Source of the DNA: an uncultured Treponema sp.
GTDB taxonomy: Bacteria > Spirochaetota > Spirochaetia > Treponematales > Treponemataceae
Direction: 5' to 3'
NCBI GenBank assembly: GCA_905373565.1
Contig: CAJPTT010000058.1
Location: 1-9,656, forward strand
DNA length: 9,656 nt
The notes under the pieces are model-generated. The model did not search any database, had not been told where the DNA came from, and saw nothing but the letters and a program-made list of their open reading frames with translations. The position numbers and the translations under genes are program-made. Positions 1 to 6,605 of this stretch are shown here, piece by piece; positions within the stretch are counted from its first letter, which is position 1; each line of letters opens with the position of its first letter.

Positions 1-1434
1 CCGTTTACCTTCTTCTTACCTGATAGAAGGACATACCTTATACGCAATAGCCGGAACGGACTTTCTCTGATTCATGTAGGTGTTTTCATATTTCTTTTTA
101 TATTTTGTATACCGCTTGCAGCGCAAATGAGCGATGCCGTAAACGATAAGCGCATCGAAACCGGCACAGCGCAGAATGCACAGAGTACACAGAATGTAAA
201 CAGCGAGCAAGACACACGCAATGCACAAAACGAGCAAAGCGTGCCGGTTGCGCAAGAATCGCAAAGCGCCGTACAAGGCTCCGCTCAAGTTGCCGAGACG
301 ACCGCATCTGATAGGTCGGATATTTCCGGGCGGTGGTATACCAATTTCTTTGTTTCAGGCGGCTTTCAAACCTTTATCCCCGTTTCCCTTTTAAAAGAAT
401 ACACTGAAGCAAAGCCCGGTTATAGGATAGCGCTCGGCTACACCTTTTTCCGCTCCGGCAAGCACACCTTGCCGGTGTATCTGGAAACCGGACACAGCGT
501 TATCCTCGGGACGAACCCGCTGATACGCAGCTTTGATGCCTTTCCGATAACCGTCAATGCCGCCTACGAATACTTCCCGATACGGTATCTTTCGATCGGC
601 GTGTTTGCCGGAATAGGCGCAGAAGTAATGCGTATTCGCCATTATCAGACAGCGCTTGATCTATTAACCGATAAACTGAAAACACGCCCGGGAGCGGAAG
701 CGGTTTTCACAGCCGGAGTAACGGTCGGAACGGCAATACTGGAACGCAGTATCGAAGTGAAAGCTCAATTTTCCGCCGATCTCATACCGGAAAAATCCCG
801 TGTTATTCCGCTGCCTTCTTTTCAACTTGCAATCAGAGTGTATCCCGGCGCTGTCTATGCTTACGCGCAAAAAAAACGGACAGCAGAGTACCAGGTGCAA
901 GCATGTGCAAAGACGATAGAAAGCCTTAAAACATCGATTGAAACAAAACAGGAAGCAGCGTTGGCAGTAGAGCAAGCGCCGACAGCGCCTGAACGGAAAG
1001 AGGAACCTGAAATACCCGAAACAAAACCGCTTGCGCAGTTCAAGAGCATCTATGTGTATTTTGAACCTGAAAGCGCCGCGCTCGACGTAAACGCGAAAGG
1101 GGACATTAAAAAAGCTGCGGCAATCTTGAAAGAAAACGATGATCTTTTCATCCTGTTTGAAAGCTCCGCCGCTCCGTTCGGTTCGGAAGACGAGAGGCTG
1201 CAGATTGAAACGGCGCGCATCAGGTCGGTTGCCGAGTATCTCATACAAAAATGCGATATTACGCATGACCGCATTATCTATAACGAACCGAAAGATAAAA
1301 ACCTGCAAAGGGATAACCGTACCGGAGAAGACGAATATTACATCCAATATCGGTATGTAAAAATCCGCTTTGTTAGAATACAAAGCAATCCCGACGAAGG
1401 AGCAAATAGTTGGGCGCTTTTGAACGCTCAATGA
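1..1434 (+). CDS. Outer-membrane beta-barrel protein with OmpA-like C-terminal domain, 5' end outside window
   Basis: The frame is open from base 1. The first ATG is at 127, but the codons before it encode a clear signal peptide: arginines (RNSRNG), then a hydrophobic core (VFIFLFIFCIPLAA) ending in AAQ just before that Met. The true start is therefore left of the window, or a rare codon inside it (ATA at 40 sits 8 nt after AGAAGGA). Numbering from Met127: residues 10-65 are a Q/N/A/S-rich disordered linker. Residues about 68-245 have alternating aromatic and hydrophobic strands typical of a small outer-membrane barrel, including a GLY-rich turn pattern (FAGIGAEV). Residues 246-305 are a charged helical and E/P-rich linker. 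Residues about 306-420 resemble an OmpA peptidoglycan-binding domain (IYVYFEPESAALD, then a helix ending ARIRSVAEYLIQ). The usual TD..G motif is replaced by SSAAPFGS, so peptidoglycan binding is doubtful. Likely role: structural or porin-like outer-membrane protein. Probably the first gene of a two-gene unit with the lipoprotein downstream. Confidence 0.75.
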   Translation, partial: PFTFFLPDRRTYLIRNSRNGLSLIHVGVFIFLFIFCIPLAAQMSDAVNDKRIETGTAQNAQSTQNVNSEQDTRNAQNEQSVPVAQESQSAVQGSAQVAETTASDRSDISGRWYTNFFVSGGFQTFIPVSLLKEYTEAKPGYRIALGYTFFRSGKHTLPVYLETGHSVILGTNPLIRSFDAFPITVNAAYEYFPIRYLSIGVFAGIGAEVMRIRHYQTALDLLTDKLKTRPGAEAVFTAGVTVGTAILERSIEVKAQFSADLIPEKSRVIPLPSFQLAIRVYPGAVYAYAQKKRTAEYQVQACAKTIESLKTSIETKQEAALAVEQAPTAPERKEEPEIPETKPLAQFKSIYVYFEPESAALDVNAKGDIKKAAAILKENDDLFILFESSAAPFGSEDERLQIETARIRSVAEYLIQKCDITHDRIIYNEPKDKNLQRDNRTGEDEYYIQYRYVKIRFVRIQSNPDEGANSWALLNAQ

Positions 1435-1468
1435 GCTTTTTAGAAGTCGCTGTATTAATAGAACCGCT

Positions 1469-1475
1469 AAAGGAG
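1469..1475 (+). promoter_or_regulatory. Ribosome binding site that decides the lipoprotein start
   Basis: AAAGGAG lies 6 nt before GTG 1482 and 15 nt before ATG 1491. A second candidate, AAGGAG at 1397-1402, lies 7 nt before TTG 1410 in the same frame. That start would put about 36 residues before the hydrophobic core, too long for a lipoprotein signal peptide, so the 1482 start is preferred. Confidence 0.6.
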
Positions 1476-1481
1476 AAAAAG

Positions 1482-4400
1482 GTGAAAACGATGAAAAATG
1501 GTAGTATGCATTGGTATGCGCTCTTTTTTGCCGCCGTACTGCCGGTAATGGTATGTATATCATGTACTAAAATGCTCAGCGAAATTATTCCGCCTAATGA
1601 GCAGCGGCTTATCGGATTGCAACTAAAAAATGTAGAGCGGTTCGTATGCAGTACTGATACGGTTATAAACGGTAATGCCGTTACCGTAACCGTTCCTAAA
1701 GGCACCGATGTAACGCGCCTGTTACCCGATGCCGCCGTTTCTCCTAAGGCAACCCTTTTTCCCGTTACGCTGCGGTATTTGCAAGAAGCCTTTCCCGCTA
1801 CCGATGTACTAAAGCTCGGCTCTACCGTCAGCACTTTTGAAAATATAGAAACCATAAATAAATGGTTTTTCGACTTATATGCAGATAACCCCGAGTTTAA
1901 CATTCCGGAGCTGGTTTTTCCTATCAATTTTTTAAGCCCCGTACCTTTTGCCGTTATCGGCGGACAGGGAAACATAGAACTGTATATCGTAAAAGTCCTC
2001 TATGACGATGGCACCGATCCTGCGACCGGATTACTGCCGCCGGGGGTTCCTGCCGAAAAAAATATTCTTTCGTTCAGTGTCGGGGAGCCGCAGATAGGCG
2101 ACAGTGTTATCGGCGCAAACACGGTAGACTTTGAAGTAACGGCGGGAACGGAAGGACGTGCACTGACCGTACGGGCGGCTGTTTCTCCGCACGCTATTCT
2201 GATACCGCTTACAAAGCCGTATTTGCTACCGCTTTTAACACGTTTGGGAATGGATCCTTTAAGTGTCTTGTCCGGTTATATGACCGCGCCGAATAAAGAA
2301 GCGTATTTACGCGCTCTTTTTGCGCCGGTTAATCTTTCGAATGTAATTGTTCCGCTTGATAAGCCGATTGATTTTACCAACCCCGTACAGTTTGCCGTAC
2401 TGGGTAATGATAAGGATGTAAAGCTGTACACGGTAAGGTGCGAACAGACGGTAACGGGAGCGGTGTTGAAAAACTTCGGCTTTTCAAAGGTGAAAAACCC
2501 CGGTCTGGTAAAAGACGGAACGGTGCGTATAGACCGGACGGCAAAAACCGTAACGGCAGAGCTGTTGTATCCGGTTGAATATACCGGCTCAGGAGCTTTT
2601 TCGCTGTACTGCGACGTTGCATACGCAGGAGACAGCGCTGCAATAGAATACAAGGGCACACGGTACAACGCTGCCGATAAGATACCTTTTACGCCGGAAA
2701 ATCCGTCGGGAGCGCAGTATCATCTCGGATCTGCCGAAGCAAAGATTATTATCACCTTCGGGACGGAGCAGACGGAGTACCGCCTGTTTATCTCGTTTAA
2801 AGAAGACCCCGACACGGTGCGCAGCATTACCGACTTCCGCTTTACCAAGGACAAGAATAGCGAGCTGAAAACGCTTTCGATGGCGGCTATTGCAAACGAC
2901 GGACACGAAGGGACGATCACCGCAACGGTGCTCTACACGGGAAGCGCAAAACCCGAAAGCCTTATTCCTACCTTTATTACCCCCGGTACGGTAACCGTCA
3001 ACGGAGCCGTGCAGACATCGGGCAGCAGCGCACAGGACTTTAGAAAAACACTTACGTACCTGTGTACCTCTCGCGACGGGCAGTACACGCGCAAATACAC
3101 GGTAAAAATACGGTTTGTCTATGCGGAGCCTGCTCAATCGCTGTTAAAAACATTCCGCTTCCCCGCAGGGGTTAACCCGCTTATCGGAGATTCGGAAGGC
3201 AGGATAGACCAAACGGCGCATACCGTGCACATTACCGCCCACTATGCGGGAGAAAGACCTAAAAAGCTGATCCCTGAATTTTCTGCAACGGGAGAGGTAA
3301 CGGTTGATGGGCTTACGCAGTCAAGCGGTTTTAGCGCGCAGGACTTTGAATACCCCGTCTACTATAAGGTAACCGACCCCGACGACCCGCAGACGTACAC
3401 AATCTACGCGGTAACGGTGCACTTTGAGTACTCGGCGGATTCAGGCTGCGAATTAATGGAGTTTCAGTTGTTGCAGCAGGATAATCCTTCGCTGACGCAG
3501 GATGTAACTGCCTTTATCAGCGCTCATTCGGGCGCCGTCTATGCGCTGTTGCCGCGCGGGGCGGATGTAACGAACCTGATACCGCGCTTTACCGCGCAGG
3601 GACGGGTAACGGTGGACGGCGTTGAACAGACCAGCGGAGAGACGGCAGCCGACTTTTCGTCGGAGGTAGAATACAAGGTAACGAGCGAGAACGGCCTTCA
3701 AACCAAAACCTACCGCGTAACTTTACAGCAATCGGGCGGCATTATCCATGTTGACCCCAAGGCGACGGGCAGAAACAACGGTTCGACATGGGAAGACGCC
3801 TTTACAAACCTTGAAGCCGCGTTACACCAGGCGAACGAAGTACCCGACGGAGTAAGCGCAGAAATATGGATGAGTAAGGACTGTACCCTCAATCACAAGC
3901 GGCACGAGCTCAAGCGCACGCTGACCCTGCGCGGCGGTTTTTTGGGCATTGAAACCGAAGCCGACCAGCGGAACAAGGATAATAAGACCGTATTTCTTCG
4001 CGAAAGATATGACCCTGACGACATATTTTTCTCCGATACGGTAATACACGGAACGCTCACCTTTGACGGCATTGAGTTTAATAAGAACGGCTATAGACCG
4101 GTGGACCCTCTTTACTATATTAAATGGGACACCGCCGGAGAAAACGCCCTTGTTATCGAGAACTGTACTGTGCGCTGGGCTACGGATTTTAATACCATCC
4201 ACTCCACCCGTTTGGCCTCGGTTACGATAAAAGATTCGGAGGCTTCTAGCGACATTAGACTACCGAAATGCGATACCGTTACGGTACAAAATGTAAACAT
4301 CGTCGCTACCGGTACCAGTAACACGTACTTGTCCATAAGATGCGATACCGCTGCCGTCGATAATTACAGAGGCGCCCTTTACATTAATAGCTACTTTGGC

Positions 4401-5612
4401 ACTGAACCTCCGGCGCAAAAAGTAGTTATCAAAAACAGCCGCTGCGACCTCGAAATTTCCGCAAAGGACATTGACGTTAGCAATTCGACGATATACGGTA
4501 AGTACAAAAGCTTTGATGTTATCAGTCTTTACCGACTATTAGGATACTACAACATGAAGCTGTCTCCCGCCGCTTCTGCCTCCATTAAGATGAAAAACTG
4601 CGACTTCGGCAATATATCGATTAAGAACGACAGCAGCGAAGTGCTGAAATTAAAAAGCGTCGATATTACCGCTGTAACCATAGCCGATCTCTCTGTATCC
4701 AGCGGAAAGGTAATAACCGAACGGCTTAACTGCTCAGAGGGTTGGCGGGACAAGATAACTTCTTTAAAGCTCCCCGCCTGTTCGGTAACAATGAAGAATT
4801 ATACCTGTAGGGACACCATCGATGTTTCCTGCAATGAAAAGGACTTTAAAGCCATTATGGAAGCCGTGCCGGTACACACGGACATAGAGAATGTAACAGC
4901 GAAAACAATAAAGTGCGGCTACGTAACGGACACCTTACGGACAATCAAACGGGAGTACAGCTGCCCTCCGTATGTATTAAAAGAAGGCGACTGGAAAAAG
5001 ATATATGTAGAACCGGTACCGTTTGCAAGCGGCGGCTCTCACACGCTGAAAAACGTTTATGCGGAAAACCTCTCTGTATTTTCAGGCGATTCCATTACAT
5101 TAAAGGGTGGTGAAGGATCTGAAAAGTTTTTGCTAAAAGGACAATTAAAAGGCGCCCTCTCGTTCGCTTTGCGATGGGATGAAGCTCAACAGCTAAATGT
5201 AGCATATAATGCCTGCGATTATTCGTCAGTCGTGTTAAATAACGAAACGACGTCGAACAGTACCATCGATATAGACAATATTTATATAGACGGAGAGTGG
5301 TTCCGGGCGCGGACAAAAACCCTTTCCGTACGAAAAATACAGCATAACTGGAATCAACTGGGCTGTCTGGAACTGCAAGGGCATAATAGCGTAACCGTCA
5401 CAGACTGCAACTTCCGTAACTTGGTGCCGTTTTACGCCTACTACGACCAGAAACCTACCGAAATACGCCCCAGCTTCCTTGCTATAGGCGGAACGGTCAG
5501 CTTGACGGGCTGCACCTTCGACGAGAGCTTTGTTCAAGTTGGTTCAGGCACGTGCTTTGACACCCACCTTAACAGCCTCTACAACTGCACGGCCGCGGTG
5601 TGGAAAAAGTAG
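1482..5612 (+). CDS. Large surface lipoprotein: DUF5018-like repeats plus right-handed beta-helix
   Basis: From GTG 1482 the protein has 1376 residues. The N-terminus is a lipoprotein signal peptide: basic MKTMKN, hydrophobic core WYALFFAAVLPVMV, relaxed lipobox CISC with the acylated Cys probably at 28. Residues about 42-751 form six beta-sandwich-like units starting near 42, 193, 327, 448, 553 and 656. The last three share the pattern LIPxF...G.VTVdGv.Q(T/S)SG..AxDF...V.Y.VT...G....Y.V, as in DUF5018 domains of Bacteroidetes and spirochaete surface proteins. The first two carry helical inserts. From about 754 (HVDPKATGRNNGSTW, then LTLRGGFLGIE) it turns into a parallel beta-helix with many V.I.(N/D)(C/S) rungs up to the C-terminal YNCTAAVWKK. 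The role is probably surface exposure, binding or adhesion; no catalytic residues are recognised. It lies 47 bp after the barrel gene, so co-transcription is likely. No good terminator follows. The final codons are duplicated twice downstream. ATG 1491 (1373 residues) is an alternative start. Confidence 0.8.
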   Translation: MKTMKNGSMHWYALFFAAVLPVMVCISCTKMLSEIIPPNEQRLIGLQLKNVERFVCSTDTVINGNAVTVTVPKGTDVTRLLPDAAVSPKATLFPVTLRYLQEAFPATDVLKLGSTVSTFENIETINKWFFDLYADNPEFNIPELVFPINFLSPVPFAVIGGQGNIELYIVKVLYDDGTDPATGLLPPGVPAEKNILSFSVGEPQIGDSVIGANTVDFEVTAGTEGRALTVRAAVSPHAILIPLTKPYLLPLLTRLGMDPLSVLSGYMTAPNKEAYLRALFAPVNLSNVIVPLDKPIDFTNPVQFAVLGNDKDVKLYTVRCEQTVTGAVLKNFGFSKVKNPGLVKDGTVRIDRTAKTVTAELLYPVEYTGSGAFSLYCDVAYAGDSAAIEYKGTRYNAADKIPFTPENPSGAQYHLGSAEAKIIITFGTEQTEYRLFISFKEDPDTVRSITDFRFTKDKNSELKTLSMAAIANDGHEGTITATVLYTGSAKPESLIPTFITPGTVTVNGAVQTSGSSAQDFRKTLTYLCTSRDGQYTRKYTVKIRFVYAEPAQSLLKTFRFPAGVNPLIGDSEGRIDQTAHTVHITAHYAGERPKKLIPEFSATGEVTVDGLTQSSGFSAQDFEYPVYYKVTDPDDPQTYTIYAVTVHFEYSADSGCELMEFQLLQQDNPSLTQDVTAFISAHSGAVYALLPRGADVTNLIPRFTAQGRVTVDGVEQTSGETAADFSSEVEYKVTSENGLQTKTYRVTLQQSGGIIHVDPKATGRNNGSTWEDAFTNLEAALHQANEVPDGVSAEIWMSKDCTLNHKRHELKRTLTLRGGFLGIETEADQRNKDNKTVFLRERYDPDDIFFSDTVIHGTLTFDGIEFNKNGYRPVDPLYYIKWDTAGENALVIENCTVRWATDFNTIHSTRLASVTIKDSEASSDIRLPKCDTVTVQNVNIVATGTSNTYLSIRCDTAAVDNYRGALYINSYFGTEPPAQKVVIKNSRCDLEISAKDIDVSNSTIYGKYKSFDVISLYRLLGYYNMKLSPAASASIKMKNCDFGNISIKNDSSEVLKLKSVDITAVTIADLSVSSGKVITERLNCSEGWRDKITSLKLPACSVTMKNYTCRDTIDVSCNEKDFKAIMEAVPVHTDIENVTAKTIKCGYVTDTLRTIKREYSCPPYVLKEGDWKKIYVEPVPFASGGSHTLKNVYAENLSVFSGDSITLKGGEGSEKFLLKGQLKGALSFALRWDEAQQLNVAYNACDYSSVVLNNETTSNSTIDIDNIYIDGEWFRARTKTLSVRKIQHNWNQLGCLELQGHNSVTVTDCNFRNLVPFYAYYDQKPTEIRPSFLAIGGTVSLTGCTFDESFVQVGSGTCFDTHLNSLYNCTAAVWKK

Positions 5613-5668
5613 GGGGGGCTTCATAATTCATAATTAAGAATTCATAATGGGTAGTGGGTGTTTTGCCG
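5567..5668 (+). repeat. Compound repeat copy A (lipoprotein 3' end + G-run + heptads)
   Basis: Contains the last codons and stop (TAG 5610-5612) of the lipoprotein gene and a 7-G run starting with the G of that stop. Four 7-bp units follow: TTCATAA 5620-5626, TTCATAA 5627-5633, TTAAGAA 5634-5640 and TTCATAA 5641-5647. It ends TGGGTAGTGGGTGTTTTGCCG. From 5584 to 5668 it is almost identical to copy C (one G more and one G/A change in the tail). Similarity with copy B runs from 5567 to 5660. Confidence 0.9.
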
Positions 5669-5669
5669 G

Positions 5670-5689
5670 TTACGCATTTTTTTGTGTAA
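5670..5689 (+). other. Short T-loop hairpin between lipoprotein and toxin promoter
   Basis: TTACGCA (5670-5676) can pair with TGTGTAA (5683-5689) in a 7-bp stem with one G-T wobble and a TTTTTT loop. It sits 6 bp before the toxin -35 box. It is AT-rich and lacks a trailing U-run, so it is at best a weak terminator for the upstream gene, and may be fortuitous. Confidence 0.25.
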
Positions 5690-5695
5690 AAAGGC

Positions 5696-5724
5696 TTGAC
5701 TACTGTACGCCAATGACGTATCAT
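5696..5724 (+). promoter_or_regulatory. Sigma70-type promoter of the toxin-antitoxin operon
   Basis: TTGACT (5696-5701) and TATCAT (5719-5724) are separated by exactly 17 bp. The expected transcription start is about 5731, which is the A of the toxin ATG. Between and into the boxes lies TACG-7 nt-CGTA (5706-5709, 5717-5720), a short dyad in the place where an autorepressing antitoxin would be expected to bind. The promoter match is seen directly; the operator role is inference. Confidence 0.65.
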
Positions 5725-5730
5725 AAAAAG

Positions 5731-6045
5731 ATGGAATTGATAGAAACGCCGGTCTTTAAAAAGCAAATTGACCGTTTGTTGGACGAGTTGACATACACGC
5801 AATTTAAAGAATATTTAGTATGCAACCCGTTAAAAGGGAAACTGATTAGAGGCGGCGGCGGAATAAGAAAAATACGGTGGGGTAAAAAGAATACCGGGAA
5901 AAGCGGTGGTATACGAATTATCTATTTTATAAAAACGGATACGCAAATTTATTTATTGTTTGCTTATGCAAAAAGCGAAGCGGATAATCTTACGCAAAAG
6001 CAGACAAATATATTAGCGACATTTGTTAAAGAGGTGCTATTATGA
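5731..6045 (+). CDS. RelE/HigB-family toxin
   Basis: The protein has 104 residues and matches the RelE-fold toxins of the COG4737 type. It starts MELIETPVFKKQID. A central basic block follows at residues 36-62 (KGKLIRGGGGIRKIRWGKK, then GKSGGIRIIYF), and it ends with YLLFAYAKSEADNLT at 74-88, the hallmark YaK..e..dLt segment. Family members are mRNA endonucleases, usually ribosome-dependent, that stop translation when free of antitoxin. The frame is open back to ATG 5647 inside repeat A and has ATG 5713, but both lie upstream of the predicted transcription start, and the family alignment begins at IETPVF, so 5731 is chosen. The stop codon overlaps the antitoxin ATG (ATGA at 6042-6045). Toxin-first order is typical of HigBA. 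The gene is visibly AT-richer than the flanking envelope genes, which fits acquisition by transfer. Confidence 0.85.
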   Translation: MELIETPVFKKQIDRLLDELTYTQFKEYLVCNPLKGKLIRGGGGIRKIRWGKKNTGKSGGIRIIYFIKTDTQIYLLFAYAKSEADNLTQKQTNILATFVKEVLL

Positions 6046-6350
6046 TTGGACGTAAAAAAATGAGTGAGGAAATGTTTAGCGAGCTTATACAAAGTATTAA
6101 AGAGGCAGGCTTAATTGAAAAAGGAGAGCTGCAGCCTGCACGTGTTTCTGTTATCGACGCGTTAGATATTGCGGCGATACGGAATAAAACTCATAAAACG
6201 CAGGAAGAATTTGCAACGATGCTTAATATCAGTATTGGGACATTGCGTAATTGGGAGCAGGGACGGCGCAAGCCTGACGGTGCGGCATTATCGCTGCTTA
6301 AAGTGGTATCGGCTAATCCTCAATATGTAGAAAGTGTGCTCCTTACATAA
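6042..6350 (+). CDS. HigA-like Xre-family antitoxin
   Basis: The protein has 102 residues. The N-terminal helical part (MFSELIQSIKEAGLIEKGE, residues 11-29) is the likely toxin-neutralising segment. Residues about 41-88 form an Xre/Cro helix-turn-helix: QEEFATML is the first helix, ISIGTLRNWEQG the recognition helix, then RRKPDGAALSLL. It should bind the toxin and, as a complex, repress the operon from the region around 5696-5724. GAGGTG at 6031-6036 is a good ribosome binding site for ATG 6042, 5 nt away. ATG 6060 is an alternative start in the same frame but poorly placed for that site. The 4-nt overlap with the toxin stop implies translational coupling. No convincing terminator follows: a T7 run at 6353-6359 lacks a GC stem. 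Copy B of the compound repeat starts 10 nt after the stop. Confidence 0.88.
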   Translation: MIGRKKMSEEMFSELIQSIKEAGLIEKGELQPARVSVIDALDIAAIRNKTHKTQEEFATMLNISIGTLRNWEQGRRKPDGAALSLLKVVSANPQYVESVLLT

Positions 6351-6360
6351 AGTTTTTTTC

Positions 6361-6470
6361 CCTCAACAGAGAATTCAACTGTACGGCTGCGGTGTGGAAA
6401 AAGTAGGGGGGGGATAATTTAGAATTCATAATTAAGAATTCATAATTAAGAATTCATAATGGGTAGTGGG
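6361..6470 (+). repeat. Compound repeat copy B
   Basis: Carries a lipoprotein-like 3' end (6361-6406), an 8-G run (6406-6413) and an expanded heptad block: a truncated TTAGAA at 6419-6424, then TTCATAA and TTAAGAA alternating through 6425-6459. The TGGGTAGTGGG tail follows. It is longer than A or C by one extra TTCATAATTAAGAA unit and has diverged from them in the coding part. The tail keeps ATGGGTAGTGGG but departs afterwards (GAATGG). Confidence 0.88.
6362..6406 (+). pseudogene. Remnant 3' end of a paralogous lipoprotein gene
   Basis: Read in the frame of TAG 6404-6406, these codons give LNREFNCTAAVWKK-stop, against LNSLYNCTAAVWKK-stop at the end of the intact lipoprotein. The conserved part differs by TGT for TGC and GCT for GCC, both synonymous, and Phe for Tyr. 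Such changes point to a once-selected coding end rather than a fresh copy of the neighbour. No further lipoprotein coding sequence is seen upstream, where the antitoxin ends at 6350. Confidence 0.6.
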
Positions 6471-6605
6471 GAATGGCGTAATTATACCGATAAGATAGTC
6501 ATTGCCTAAGCCTTTGCGGTTTTTGCAGTAAATATTATAAAAAAACTGTGAGTTTTTAGCCAAAAGCCTTTTTGTGTCATATATAGCATACAAAGAGGCC
6601 AAACA
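6471..6605 (+). other. Non-coding leader of the Rpn gene
   Basis: No gene is seen here. The stretch is AT-rich, with possible -10 boxes TATTAT (6533-6538) and TATATA (6580-6585) but no well-spaced -35 box, so I do not assign a promoter. AGAGG at 6594-6598 is a plausible ribosome binding site 7 nt before ATG 6606. Bases 6500-6520 are an imperfect copy of 7468-7488 beyond the other end of the gene. Confidence 0.4.
6500..6520 (+). repeat. Imperfect direct repeat flanking the Rpn gene, left copy
   Basis: CATTGCC.AA.CCT.TGCGGT is shared with 7468-7488, 18 of 21 positions by eye, in the same orientation. The two copies bracket the Rpn gene about 105 bp upstream and 37 bp downstream. They could be remnants of a duplicated target or a recombination boundary. 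Confidence 0.5.

Noticed and set aside
1410..1481. TTG 1410 as lipoprotein start overlapping the barrel stop
   Set aside because: It has a Shine-Dalgarno (AAGGAG 1397-1402), but would add 24 residues before a normal lipoprotein signal peptide; GTG 1482 with AAAGGAG fits better.
664..1563. 299-codon minus-strand frame opposite the barrel gene
   Set aside because: It is a shadow of the + strand gene: no plausible family pattern, no ribosome binding site, and the + strand frame has signal peptide and domain logic.
6351..6362. Intrinsic terminator after the antitoxin
   Set aside because: There is a T7 run, but the only stem before it is about 3 bp (CTT...AAG), too weak.
6533..6585. Promoter of the Rpn gene with TATTAT or TATATA as -10
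   Set aside because: No acceptable -35 hexamer lies at 16-18 bp from either box; AT-rich sequence gives such matches by chance.
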